From CAMEON01 sp045128275 (GTDB lineage Bacteria > Bacillota > Clostridia > Oscillospirales > CAG-272): a stretch of 64,000 nt of DNA. The position numbers and the translations under genes are program-made. Shown piece after piece: positions 8,073 through 16,205 of this stretch (the stretch's first letter is position 1; the number at the start of each line of letters is the position of its first letter). The notes below the pieces were generated by a model that was not told where the DNA came from, did no database searches, and was given only the letters and a program-made list of their open reading frames with translations. The stretch is from the NCBI GenBank assembly GCA_045128275.1, contig JBGVRH010000059.1, forward strand, positions 1 to 64,000, read 5' to 3'.

Positions 8073-8915
8073 TCAAACGGGCGTTACGGTATATACGCAG
8101 ATCCCCTTGACTCCCTCCTTGGGAAGCTCTTCGTCCAGGGGGATCTCTCCTTTGGAGAGGTACGAAAATTCAGCAGCGGGGAAGGTGTGGGCGGGGACAG
8201 GCTCGGTCAGACGGCGGGGAGGCGGTGTGCATATGCCGTGTACGGTGTTTTCCTTGTCCAGAAGGATATAGGCACAGGATACCTCCACCTCGCGGGTGCC
8301 TACGTACTCCTCGGTGACGTGAAGCTGTACGGGGTATATGCCCTGTTGGGGCATCTTGGGATCCTCCCCGCCGTGCAGAGGGACTACGCCGAAGTTCTCC
8401 AGGCGGAAATCCTTTTCCACCCCGGTTCCTCGGAACAGGGCGGTCTCCAGCGTGTAGGAAAAGGAATGAAAATCCCGCCCGGGTCGGAAGCACAGATGTT
8501 TCTCCATGCCTCGGGCAAAGCCAATGACCGACTGCGTCTCCTGCCCCAGCACCCGACCGGCGACGTTCAGGTAGGTAACGGTGACGGTAACGGTATATGT
8601 GTTTTTCGCGCAGTTGGCTAAGCACAAAATGGCTGTATGCTCCTCGCCATAGGTGCATTTCTTTTCCTGCACTCGGAATCCCTTGACCATGACGGCGTCC
8701 AAAGGTGTTTCCTTGCGGTTGCGGATGTTGATTACATCGTGAGCGGCGACTCCGATCACCGCGACGATGATCCAAGGGGCAGCCTGTTCAAACATAGATC
8801 CGATGGGGCTTGTGGCTCCCTCAAGGTTGTATTCGGCCCGCAGGTATAGCTCGAGGGCTATGAGAAGAAGCAGACAAGTGACGGCAATCAGGATGTGTAC
8901 CGTTCGTTTTTTCAT
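8073..8915 (-). CDS. Membrane protein with FRPG-type domain, paralogue 3
   Basis: 280 residues with two N-terminal membrane helices (about 7-24 and 46-64), then the domain shared with neighbours: VKGFRVQEKKCTYGEE, QSVIGFARGMEKHLCFRPG, LLDKENTVHGI and the end EELPKEGVKGICVYTV. It is most like the next gene (8928), with the identical stretch GMEKHLCFRPGRDFH. Unlike cassette B it lacks the cytosolic I/V-x-x-x-Y-I-x-E anchor motif, so it is unlikely to bind the sigma directly. The start at 8915 has GGAGGTCC upstream; spacing to the previous gene is 12 bases. Function unknown. Confidence 0.72.
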   Translation of the reverse strand: MKKRTVHILIAVTCLLLLIALELYLRAEYNLEGATSPIGSMFEQAAPWIIVAVIGVAAHDVINIRNRKETPLDAVMVKGFRVQEKKCTYGEEHTAILCLANCAKNTYTVTVTVTYLNVAGRVLGQETQSVIGFARGMEKHLCFRPGRDFHSFSYTLETALFRGTGVEKDFRLENFGVVPLHGGEDPKMPQQGIYPVQLHVTEEYVGTREVEVSCAYILLDKENTVHGICTPPPRRLTEPVPAHTFPAAEFSYLSKGEIPLDEELPKEGVKGICVYTVTPV

Positions 8916-8927
8916 GGCTGGACCTCC

Positions 8928-9737
8928 TTACTGAATAGGCGTCACGCTATATACGCACAGCCCCGTCAGCCCGATCCCTCCCAGCTCCTCGCCCAGCGGG
9001 ATGTTCCCCTCGGTGGAGATCTCAAAGGCGGCGGCGGTGACGGTGCGGGAATCAAAAGGCGCGTTCAGGATGCGGGTGTCGGCGTGTTTCAGCCCGCGGA
9101 CGGTGTTCTCCTTGTCCAGAAGAAGGTAGGAGCATACCACCTCCACGGCGGCGGTGCCCGTGTATTCCTCAAAGATCTCCATCTCCATGGGACAGAGCCC
9201 CTTGTGGGGAGAGGCAGGGGACAGGGGCGTGGTCACGCGGAAGTATTCGGCGCGGTATGCCCGCTCGTGGCAGATACCGCGGTAAGAGGAGGCCTCCAGG
9301 TTGTAGGTGAAGGTGTGGAAATCCCGCCCGGGACGAAAGCACAAATGCTTCTCCATGCCTCGTACCATGCCGTGGATCGTCTGGGTCTCGGTGCCCAGTA
9401 CCTTTCCCGCCACGTTGAAAAACGTGACCTCAACGGTGACGGTGGCGGTTCTCCTGGATGGGTTGTAGAGGGTCAGGACCACAAGGTTTTCCTCTCCCAG
9501 GGTACAGTAGCGCTCCTTGACGCGGATGCCCTTGACCACGGTGTAGTCGATGGGTTCATATTTACGGGAGCGGCGGGTCTTCTCATCGATGAAAGCCACC
9601 AATACCGCCGCGATGGTCAGAAGGATGCCCGTAGCAATGAGCAAGCGGTTCTGAGTATATCGGAGGCATATGTCAAAAGCGGCGATGGCTATAATGGCAA
9701 TGATGATGGCAATGATCTTGGCGAGGCGGTTTTTCAT
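8928..9737 (-). CDS. Membrane protein with FRPG-type domain, paralogue 2
   Basis: 269 residues. Two hydrophobic helices (about 6-24 and 32-49) are followed by VVKGIRVKERYCTLGEE, QTIHGMVRGMEKHLCFRPG, SYLLLDKENTVRGL and the end GLTGLCVYSVTPIQ. Close pairing with the gene at 8073 points to a recent duplication. It begins four bases after the preceding lipoprotein gene, whose last codons provide GGTGGAG as ribosome site. No catalytic motif is apparent; a structural or ligand-binding role at the cell envelope is inference. Confidence 0.72.
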   Translation of the reverse strand: MKNRLAKIIAIIIAIIAIAAFDICLRYTQNRLLIATGILLTIAAVLVAFIDEKTRRSRKYEPIDYTVVKGIRVKERYCTLGEENLVVLTLYNPSRRTATVTVEVTFFNVAGKVLGTETQTIHGMVRGMEKHLCFRPGRDFHTFTYNLEASSYRGICHERAYRAEYFRVTTPLSPASPHKGLCPMEMEIFEEYTGTAAVEVVCSYLLLDKENTVRGLKHADTRILNAPFDSRTVTAAAFEISTEGNIPLGEELGGIGLTGLCVYSVTPIQ

Positions 9738-9741
9738 GAGA

Positions 9742-10533
9742 TCACTCCACCGTATACACGCAGATACAGTTCACCCCATCCCCCTGCAATTCCTCGGGCC
9801 AGATCACCTTGTTCTCGGTTGTAAAGGCAAATTCATAGACCGCTATAGCAACGGGCTCCTCCATTGGGGAGTCATATACGGTAGTAGTGCCCATGGGGAA
9901 GATATCGTAGATCTCACCATTCTTGTCCAGAAGAATATACGTAGGCGTGATCTTAACGGCTTTTGTACCCGTATAGGAAATGTTCATAAACAAACGCAAT
10001 CCCGGATACTTTTTGGCCATAGAGAATCCATCCGGAACGGGCATGGGGTAGGACACGCACTCTTCCATATACGCATAGGTTGCGCTGAACAGTTGATCCA
10101 AACACTCCCCCTCAAAAGGCTCTGCCTCCAGGGTGTAGGTATAGGTCGCAAACTCGATCCCGGGACGGAACATCATGTATTTTTCGTGTCCCGCCGCAAA
10201 GCCCCGCACGGTCTGGGCCTTCTTGCCCACGGCCTTGCCGTTTTCATCCCGATAGGTGATGCGGAGCTTCAGGGTACAGTTTTGCTTGGACTCGTTGGCT
10301 ACGTGGAAAATGAGGACGCTCTCGTCCTTGAAGTCGTAGAGCTTTTCCTTGACGGTAAAGCCTGTGGCCACAGTGCTCGACTCATCCTCGGTAGTCTCTA
10401 CGGGGAACTGCCGCTCGGTGTCATAGCTGTCGATGGGGGTGCTGTCACTGGGCTCGGGGTCGGGGGAGCAGGCGGACAGGGGCATGGCGGCGCACAGGGC
10501 GGCCAGGAGCAGAGCGGTGATACGGATCTTCAT
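9742..10533 (-). CDS. Lipoprotein with FRPG-type domain, paralogue 1
   Basis: 263 residues from the ATG at 10533 (AAAGGAGGTCCCC before it). Signal MKIRITALLLAALCAAMP with lipobox LSAC (Cys about 21), so it should be a lipid-anchored surface protein. The mature part holds the shared domain: ATGFTVKEKLYDFKDES, QTVRGFAAGHEKYMMFRPG, YILLDKNGEIYDI and the end GDGVNCICVYTVE. It resembles the cassette B ectodomain (GHEKY/NHEKY) more than the other two (GMEKH). As the lipoprotein next to an ABC-2 type exporter it might be an accessory or immunity-like protein; that is speculation. Confidence 0.75.
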   Translation of the reverse strand: MKIRITALLLAALCAAMPLSACSPDPEPSDSTPIDSYDTERQFPVETTEDESSTVATGFTVKEKLYDFKDESVLIFHVANESKQNCTLKLRITYRDENGKAVGKKAQTVRGFAAGHEKYMMFRPGIEFATYTYTLEAEPFEGECLDQLFSATYAYMEECVSYPMPVPDGFSMAKKYPGLRLFMNISYTGTKAVKITPTYILLDKNGEIYDIFPMGTTTVYDSPMEEPVAIAVYEFAFTTENKVIWPEELQGDGVNCICVYTVE

Positions 10534-10546
10534 GGGGACCTCCTTT

Positions 10547-10575
10547 ATTATAGCATAGAATGTGTTTTTTGGCAA
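10547..10575 (-). promoter_or_regulatory. Possible internal promoter before the FRPG lipoprotein
   Basis: Minus strand TTGCCA (10575-10570), 17-base spacer, TATAAT (10552-10547). It is a good match, but transcription would start inside the ribosome site of the gene at 10533, so either the leader is almost absent or the promoter is weak. Confidence 0.5.
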
Positions 10576-10584
10576 ATGGGAAAT

Positions 10585-11463
10585 TCAGCGTTTCACCCCG
10601 CCCAGGGTGTAGATGTAGGCGTCCTCCAGGGTGGGGACCGCCTTTTCGGATGCCTCGGTCAAGGGCCCGTCGGCCACGTACCGCACGCAGGAGTCGCCGT
10701 CCAAATAGGTCACGGCGGTGACGGTGGCTTCCTCTCGGAGCATGGCCTCCTCCGCCTCGGTGCCGCGGTGGGTCCACGTGCGGCCGCTGATGCGGCTGAC
10801 GAATTCCAGCTTATCCCCCGCGTATTGCACCTTGCCCTCCTCCAGCACGCAGATATTGGAGCATAGGTGGGCAATATCCGAGGTAATGTGGGTGGAGAAG
10901 ATGACGATGCGTCCCTCGGCGATACGGGAGAGCAGGTTGAGGAAATACAGCCGTTCCTCGGGGTCAAGACCCGTGGTGGGCTCGTCGATGATGAGTACCT
11001 TGGGGTCACCGATCAGCACCTGGGCGATCCCCGCCCGACGGAGCATACCGCCGGAGTAGCGTCCCAGCCGTTTCTTTTCCTCCCCCTTCAGCCCCACCGT
11101 CTCGATAACGGCAGCAATGCGCTTCCGGCGCTCGGTTTTGTCCTGAATTCCCTTTAGGATACACACGTAATCCAGAAACTCCACGATGTTCAGCCGGGGC
11201 ATGAGCTTGGTGCTTTGAGGCAGATACCCCAAGGAGGTACGGAACTGACTGCGGGTGGCGGTCAGCTCTCGGCCGTCCACAAGGATCTCGCCCTCGGTGG
11301 CGTCCAGTACGGTGGCCAGGATCCGCATAAGCGTGGTCTTGCCCGCGCCGTTGCGCCCGATGAGGCCGTAGATACCCTCGGGGATGGTGACAGTGACGCC
11401 GTCCAACGCCTTTTTGTCGGCGCGGCGGTAGCGCATGGTCAGATTTTTGATTTCAATATTCAT
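10585..11463 (-). CDS. ABC transporter ATP-binding protein
   Basis: 292 residues from the ATG at 11463, which has GGAGGA six bases upstream; an ATG at 11475 falls on that ribosome site and is less likely. Walker A is GRNGAGKTT, the signature is YSGGMLRRAGIAQ, Walker B is VLIIDEPTTGLDP, and the switch His is in FSTHIT. This is the ABC-2/CcmA-like class that drives exporters with separate membrane subunits. A C-terminal extension of about 80 residues follows the catalytic core. It sits directly after two permease genes on the same strand and overlaps the gene before it, so the three should form one transporter. Substrate unknown. Confidence 0.9.
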   Translation of the reverse strand: MNIEIKNLTMRYRRADKKALDGVTVTIPEGIYGLIGRNGAGKTTLMRILATVLDATEGEILVDGRELTATRSQFRTSLGYLPQSTKLMPRLNIVEFLDYVCILKGIQDKTERRKRIAAVIETVGLKGEEKKRLGRYSGGMLRRAGIAQVLIGDPKVLIIDEPTTGLDPEERLYFLNLLSRIAEGRIVIFSTHITSDIAHLCSNICVLEEGKVQYAGDKLEFVSRISGRTWTHRGTEAEEAMLREEATVTAVTYLDGDSCVRYVADGPLTEASEKAVPTLEDAYIYTLGGVKR

Positions 11464-11475
11464 GATTTCCTCCAT

Positions 11476-12216
11476 TCATTCGCCGATATGGCGGTGCAGG
11501 GTCTCACGGCGCAGCAGCAGGTAGGTGGCAGTAAACAGGACCACCGACAGGGCCAGGAACAACAGGCGGTTGAGCGTCCACATATAGGGGATCCCCAGTT
11601 GATTCGGTACGGTGTCTCCGATAAAGTAGGACGAGATAAAGGGATCCATCAGGGTGCGGTTCAGTTCCGTCATGCCAAAGCGGATGTGTTGGTTGTTGGC
11701 CTTGAAAACGCTCCAGAAGAACAGTCCCGCGCCGAGGGGAAGAAAGTTACTGTGGGTCACTACCCGCAAAAACAGGAACAGGGAGGCGAAGAACAGGGTT
11801 GTCACCAGGGTGGAGATCACGGTGTACAGACGGAAGTGCTCGGGCACGTGGATGGGAAAGAGGGATGCCCCGTGGATCTCGGGATCGTAGGGTATGTAGC
11901 GATAGAGGAGTGCCAGGACGGCCATGATGATCTCGGTATAGGTCAGGATGGGGAGAAAATTGGAGAAGACCAGCTTGGGGGTACGCATACCGCAGGTCAT
12001 GCTCAGCTCCACCTCGTAGGGGTTATGACAGAGGAAGGCAATGGGAATGAGCAGGACCATGGGCACCGCGACCTCGGTGCTGTCGATGATGGAGGTCAGA
12101 TGGGGCGGCACCAAGAGGAACTGGGGGAACCAGATCAGGCTGGCAAACAACATGGCCGCCACGGCGGCGAGCCCGTAGGGGATGTAGGCGCGGTAGGTGT
12201 GCTTAAGCAGGGACAT
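11476..12216 (-). CDS. ABC transporter permease subunit, ABC-2 like
   Basis: 246 residues with about six hydrophobic helices (near 12-34, 48-63, 83-107, 130-150, 160-175 and 215-238). It starts with MSLLKHTYRAYIPYG after an AAAGGAGG site and lies 13 bases after the other permease. The sequence has no motif that identifies a substrate. The pairing with a second six-helix protein and an ATPase is why I call it a transporter permease. Confidence 0.7.
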   Translation of the reverse strand: MSLLKHTYRAYIPYGLAAVAAMLFASLIWFPQFLLVPPHLTSIIDSTEVAVPMVLLIPIAFLCHNPYEVELSMTCGMRTPKLVFSNFLPILTYTEIIMAVLALLYRYIPYDPEIHGASLFPIHVPEHFRLYTVISTLVTTLFFASLFLFLRVVTHSNFLPLGAGLFFWSVFKANNQHIRFGMTELNRTLMDPFISSYFIGDTVPNQLGIPYMWTLNRLLFLALSVVLFTATYLLLRRETLHRHIGE

Positions 12217-12229
12217 GGGAAGCCTCCTT

Positions 12230-13102
12230 TCAGAGTCTTCTGCGGCGGACGCAGATATGGGACAGAAGCAGGTAGAGCAGGGTCGAGCCGAGGATCACGG
12301 ACAGGGCGATCCAGGGATCCCACGGCCCTATCCCAAAGTTCTCCAGCATTTTTTCATGCCAGTCGGTGTCGTAATAATGGAGGAAATGGCGCATATGCTT
12401 GGGGATGGGCATGATGTAATTTTCGTATGCTTCGTATATCCGTAGCATACGCGCGCTTACGGTGTAGTTCATTAGAAGGGGCAACTGGGAGTAGGCTACG
12501 GTCAGCGCCGCCGCAGGGATCCAGTTCTTGCAAAGGCATCCCACGCCGTACGTAAGGGCGGCGTAGAACAGTACGGCAGGGAGGGAGAGTAGCAGGGTGG
12601 CGCGGCTCAGGCGGATCACCGAATCCCCCAGCATGGTCAGGGTGTCCATGCCGTCCACGCCGCCACGGGTGAACACGTACCAGTAGAAGCACAGGAAGCA
12701 TTGGACAAAGGTCATGACGGTATTGACAGTCAGCAGCGCGGCCACTCGTCCCCATACGTAGCGGGCGGGCTTGATCCCCGCCGCTCGCTCGATCTCAAAG
12801 AATTTGTCACCGTAGTCCCGCATGAGGGTGAGGGAGGACGTCACAACGGCAAACAGGGGCAGGGCGTAGATCATGCTCTTTGCGGCGCAGGTGTTGGTTA
12901 CGTGTTGAACATACGTTTTGAAATCCAGCACAAACCGCGGGTCGGTGTCCGGAATCACATCGTTCAAAGCTTCATCGTAATAAGTGTAAGATCTGCCGGA
13001 TGCTAAGTAGATGGAGATGCCCGTGACCAGCAGGACGGTCAGCCAGAATAGGGGGGAGCGGAAAAGGTTTTGAAGCGTGATGCGGAAGGTGCGGCGAAAC
13101 AT
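12230..13102 (-). CDS. ABC transporter permease subunit, ABC-2 like
   Basis: 290 residues, first gene of the eight-gene run. A helix at about 15-32 is followed by an outside loop of some 65 residues, then five further helices. The segment YGDKFFEIERAAGIKPARYVWGR just before the third helix is typical of ABC-2 permeases, where it contacts the ATPase. The end is basic (HICVRRRRL). The ribosome site is AAAGGAGG. I could not find a convincing promoter in the 249 bases shared with typA, which starts in the opposite direction. Confidence 0.75.
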   Translation of the reverse strand: MFRRTFRITLQNLFRSPLFWLTVLLVTGISIYLASGRSYTYYDEALNDVIPDTDPRFVLDFKTYVQHVTNTCAAKSMIYALPLFAVVTSSLTLMRDYGDKFFEIERAAGIKPARYVWGRVAALLTVNTVMTFVQCFLCFYWYVFTRGGVDGMDTLTMLGDSVIRLSRATLLLSLPAVLFYAALTYGVGCLCKNWIPAAALTVAYSQLPLLMNYTVSARMLRIYEAYENYIMPIPKHMRHFLHYYDTDWHEKMLENFGIGPWDPWIALSVILGSTLLYLLLSHICVRRRRL

Positions 13103-13278
13103 AATGCCTCCTTTCAGGCGTGGGAATGTAGCCTTTGCTTCCTATACCGCTTTTCTATGTCCAAATCTTACACCCACCCGTAAATTTTTCTTGCCTCACA
13201 GCAATTTTGTCAACATCCACAAAAACCCCCCTCAACATTTGTTGAATATCGTTTTTTTCAATCTTTTCAAAATACCCC

Positions 13279-13306
13279 TTGATATGCTATAATAAGAGAG
13301 GATAAT
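13279..13306 (+). promoter_or_regulatory. Promoter for typA
   Basis: Two readings are possible. TTGATA (13279-13284) with a 16-base spacer and GATAAT (13301-13306) fits the local habit of a C-run before the -35. Alternatively TGCTATAAT (13285-13293) is an extended -10 element. Either gives a 40-60 base leader. Confidence 0.6.
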
Positions 13307-13351
13307 GAAAAATTGTGCGGTTTTTCGGCCGCAGGAAAGAAGGATACAACA

Positions 13352-15196
13352 ATGGTTCGTAACGACCTCCGCAACGTAGCCATCATCGCCCACGTTGACC
13401 ACGGTAAGACCACCCTCGTGGACGGTCTTTTGAAGCAGGGCGGCATCTACCGCGACAACCAGGACACCACCACCCGCGTCATGGACTCGGGAGACCTGGA
13501 GAAGGAGCGCGGCATCACCATCCTGGCCAAGAATACCGCCGTCCACTACAAGGACAAGAAGATCAACATCATCGACACCCCCGGCCACGCCGACTTCGGC
13601 GGTGAGGTGGAGCGCGTGCTGAAGATGGTCAACGGTGTCATCCTCCTGGTGGACGCCGCCGAGGGCCCCATGCCCCAGACCCGCTTCGTGCTCCAGAAGG
13701 CTCTGGCCCTCAACCACCGCGTCATCGTCTGCATCAACAAGATCGACAAGCCCGACGCCCGCCTGGGTGAGGTGGAGGACGAGATCCTGGAGCTGCTCAT
13801 CGACCTGGAGGCCTCCGACGAGCAGCTGGATTCCCCCATGCTTTACTGCTCGGGCCGCGACGGCACCGCTTCCTTTGATCCCGACCACATGGGTGAGGAT
13901 CTGACCCCCCTCTTTGAGACCATCGTGGACTACATCCCCGCCCCCGAGGGCGACGAGGAAGGCCCCCTCCAGCTCCTGGTCTCCTCCATCGACTACAGCG
14001 ACTACGTGGGCCGTATCGGCATCGGCCGCATCGAGCGCGGCTCCATCAAGGTGGGCCAGGAGGCCATGATCTGCAACTACCACGCAGGCACCGCTCCCCG
14101 CAAGACCAAGATCGTCACCGTCATGCAGATCGACGGCCTGGTGCGCAAGCCCGTGGAGGAGGCCACCATGGGCGATATCGTCTGCTTCTCGGGCGCGGGT
14201 GAGATCACCATCGGTGATACCGTCACCGCCCTGGACTGCGTGGAGCCTCTGGAGTTCGTCAAGGTCTCCGAGCCTACCCTGGAAATGACCTTTGCCGTCA
14301 ACGACTCCCCCCTGGCCGGTAAGGAGGGCAAGTTCGTCACCTCCCGCCAGATCCGCGACAGACTCTACCGCGAGCTTCTGAAGGACGTTTCCCTCCGCGT
14401 GTCCGACGGCGAGACCACCGACGAGTTCCGCGTGGCAGGTCGCGGCGAGATGCACCTGTCCATCCTCATCGAGACCATGCGCCGTGAGGGCTTCGAGCTG
14501 ACCTGCTCCAACCCCCGCGTGCTGTACAAGGAGATCGACGGGGTCAAGTGCGAGCCCATGGAGCATATCACCCTGGACGTGCCCAACGATTACGTGGGCC
14601 CCGTGGTGGAGAAGCTGGGTCAGCGCAAGGGCGACCTCTTGGAGATGACTCCCCTTGGCTCGGGCAACCGTATGCGCATCGAGTACAAGATCCCCACCCG
14701 CTGCCTCTTCGGCTACCGCTCCGAGTTCCTCACCGCCACCCACGGCGAGGGCATCATGAACACCCTCTTCGCAGGCTACGAGCCTCACCGCGGTGAGATC
14801 GTCATGCGCTTCACCGGCTCTCTCGTGGCCTCCGAGGCAGGCGAGACCACCCGCTACGGCCTGTACAAGACCCAGGAGCGCGGCCAGATGTTCGTGGGCC
14901 CCCAGACCCAGGTCTACGAGGGCATGATCGTGGGCGAGAACCCCAAGAACGACGATATCGCCCTGAACCCCTGCCAGACCAAGCACATGACCGCCGTCCG
15001 CTCCACGGGCGCGGATGAGAAGCTGCTCCTGACTCCCCCCCGCATCTTCACCCTGGAGGAGGCCATCGAGTACATCAACGACGACGAGCTGATCGAGGTC
15101 ACCCCCAAGTCCATCCGTCTCCGCAAGGTCATTCTGGACACCGAGACCCGCATGAAGGAAATGATGCGGAAGCGTCGCGCCCTGCAGGGGAAGTAA
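13352..15196 (+). CDS. typA: Translational GTPase TypA/BipA
   Basis: 614 residues, full family length. G1 AHVDHGKTT (13-21), the GITI switch (about 50-53), G3 DTPGH near 70 and G4 NKID near 125 are intact, followed by EF-G-like domains II, III and V and a Lys/Arg-rich end. TypA is a ribosome-binding GTPase that assists 50S assembly and growth under stress. The ATG at 13352 has AAGAAGGA upstream; an earlier in-frame start has no ribosome site. It is monocistronic, with promoter and terminator. Confidence 0.96.
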   Translation: MVRNDLRNVAIIAHVDHGKTTLVDGLLKQGGIYRDNQDTTTRVMDSGDLEKERGITILAKNTAVHYKDKKINIIDTPGHADFGGEVERVLKMVNGVILLVDAAEGPMPQTRFVLQKALALNHRVIVCINKIDKPDARLGEVEDEILELLIDLEASDEQLDSPMLYCSGRDGTASFDPDHMGEDLTPLFETIVDYIPAPEGDEEGPLQLLVSSIDYSDYVGRIGIGRIERGSIKVGQEAMICNYHAGTAPRKTKIVTVMQIDGLVRKPVEEATMGDIVCFSGAGEITIGDTVTALDCVEPLEFVKVSEPTLEMTFAVNDSPLAGKEGKFVTSRQIRDRLYRELLKDVSLRVSDGETTDEFRVAGRGEMHLSILIETMRREGFELTCSNPRVLYKEIDGVKCEPMEHITLDVPNDYVGPVVEKLGQRKGDLLEMTPLGSGNRMRIEYKIPTRCLFGYRSEFLTATHGEGIMNTLFAGYEPHRGEIVMRFTGSLVASEAGETTRYGLYKTQERGQMFVGPQTQVYEGMIVGENPKNDDIALNPCQTKHMTAVRSTGADEKLLLTPPRIFTLEEAIEYINDDELIEVTPKSIRLRKVILDTETRMKEMMRKRRALQGK

Positions 15197-15216
15197 GAGA
15201 AACAACAGAATAGAAA

Positions 15217-15251
15217 ACGGACTGCGGGAGAGATCCTGCGGTCCGTTTTTG
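15217..15251 (+). terminator. Intrinsic terminator of typA
   Basis: Stem ACGGACTGCGGGA/TCCTGCGGTCCGT (two G-U pairs) followed by TTTTT. Confidence 0.85.
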
Positions 15252-15305
15252 GGTGGATCGGGGGTTCAGCGGTCCCTACAACCATGTAAATAATCCCAAA
15301 CTTCC

Positions 15306-15349
15306 CCAAAAACCGCCAAGCCCCATCACACGGACAGGGCTTGGCGGTT
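15306..15349 (-). terminator. Intrinsic terminator of the HMA protein gene
   Basis: Thirteen-bp stem AACCGCCAAGCCC/GGGCTTGGCGGTT; on the minus strand it is followed by a T-run. It lies about 100 bases after the stop at 15449. Confidence 0.8.
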
Positions 15350-15448
15350 TGCTCATTTGTCCCGCCGAAGCGGGTTTTGTGGGGTCGCGGTTTCAGGAAG
15401 GATTATGGCATATCTCTTTTCGGAGGAGATATCGGATAGGGAAGGGAA

Positions 15449-15706
15449 TTACTTTTTGAACAGAGCCTTCAGCCCTCGGGGGCGGTCCTCCTCGCGGGCG
15501 GCTCCCAGGAAGGTGTAACCGCTCTCGGTGATGATCGACTCCAGACAGCTGTCGGGAATATCTTGCTCGGTGAGGATAACGGTCTCCTTCCTTTTGCGGT
15601 TGGAGGCCACCTGCTTCACGGGCAGAGCGCGGCGGAGGGCATCATTGACGTGAGCCTCGCACATCCCGCACATCATGCCGTCCACCTGTACGGTGATGCG
15701 GATCAT
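15449..15706 (-). CDS. Heavy-metal-associated (HMA) domain protein
   Basis: 85 residues. It starts MIRITVQVDGMMCGMCEAHV, with the MxCxxC metal-binding loop in the normal place of the HMA fold, as in CopZ-type copper chaperones. The fold seems complete to about residue 68 (ESGYTFLG), and a short basic tail follows. Its ATG overlaps the stop of the FeoB-associated gene (ATGA, 15706-15703), with GGAGGTGCGGTC as ribosome site. The coupling to an iron-uptake partner rather than a copper ATPase leaves the metal open. Confidence 0.85.
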   Translation of the reverse strand: MIRITVQVDGMMCGMCEAHVNDALRRALPVKQVASNRKRKETVILTEQDIPDSCLESIITESGYTFLGAAREEDRPRGLKALFKK

Positions 15707-15945
15707 GACCGCACCTCCTCGATGGGGGCGGCGGTGTTCTCCGACTCGGACTTGGCGGTGCCTTGGGGCTTTGCCGCGTTGGGGTGGCAATGCCCCGCCA
15801 TGGCACACCCCGCGCACCCGCCGCAGCAGGAGGACTTCCCCTTCTTTTTGTCGCGGATGAGGGTATACACGAGCCACCCGAAAAAGGCGGCCAGCACGGC
15901 GATGATGAGAATGGTGAAAATATGGTTTTGAAGCCAGATCAGCAT
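15703..15945 (-). CDS. FeoB-associated Cys-rich membrane protein
   Basis: 80 residues: one N-terminal helix (about 9-30), then RDKKKGKSSCCGGCAGCAMAGHCH and a polar tail. Helix plus Cys cluster is the pattern of the FeoB-associated Cys-rich family found next to feoB in Clostridia. The role is thought to be in ferrous iron transport at the membrane but is not well defined. It is separated from feoB by a dispersed repeat (15980-16198), so joint transcription is uncertain. Confidence 0.88.
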   Translation of the reverse strand: MLIWLQNHIFTILIIAVLAAFFGWLVYTLIRDKKKGKSSCCGGCAGCAMAGHCHPNAAKPQGTAKSESENTAAPIEEVRS

Positions 15946-15979
15946 GGGAATTTCCTCCTTTCGGGAAATGTTTGATTAT

Positions 15980-16198
15980 TTCAAATTTGGGTTTATCGGT
16001 GGGATGCACGTCTCTTTCACAAATCAACCACACCAATGGGGAAGGGGCCCCATGGGGGTCTCCTCTATGCTGCCCACTATCAAATCTCTTGGCATATCTA
16101 TGCTTTTTTGAAAGTTTTTGGAGATCCAAGAACCTTTTTCCAAAAAGGTTCTTGGCCGCCGGAGGCCGTTCCCCTCGTTCCCCCATAAACTGCAAGTT
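15980..16198 (-). repeat. Dispersed intergenic element, copy 2
   Basis: It begins TTCAAATTTGGGTTTATCGG and ends in CCATAAACTGCAAG. In reverse orientation it matches copy 6 (51369-51582) along most of its length; both hold ATGGGGCCCCTTCCCCATTG and an internal hairpin (here AAGAACCTTTTT/AAAAAGGTTCTT, 16118-16153 region). It fills the 260-base gap between feoB and its associated gene. Confidence 0.7.
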
Positions 16199-16205
16199 AT
16201 CGTTC

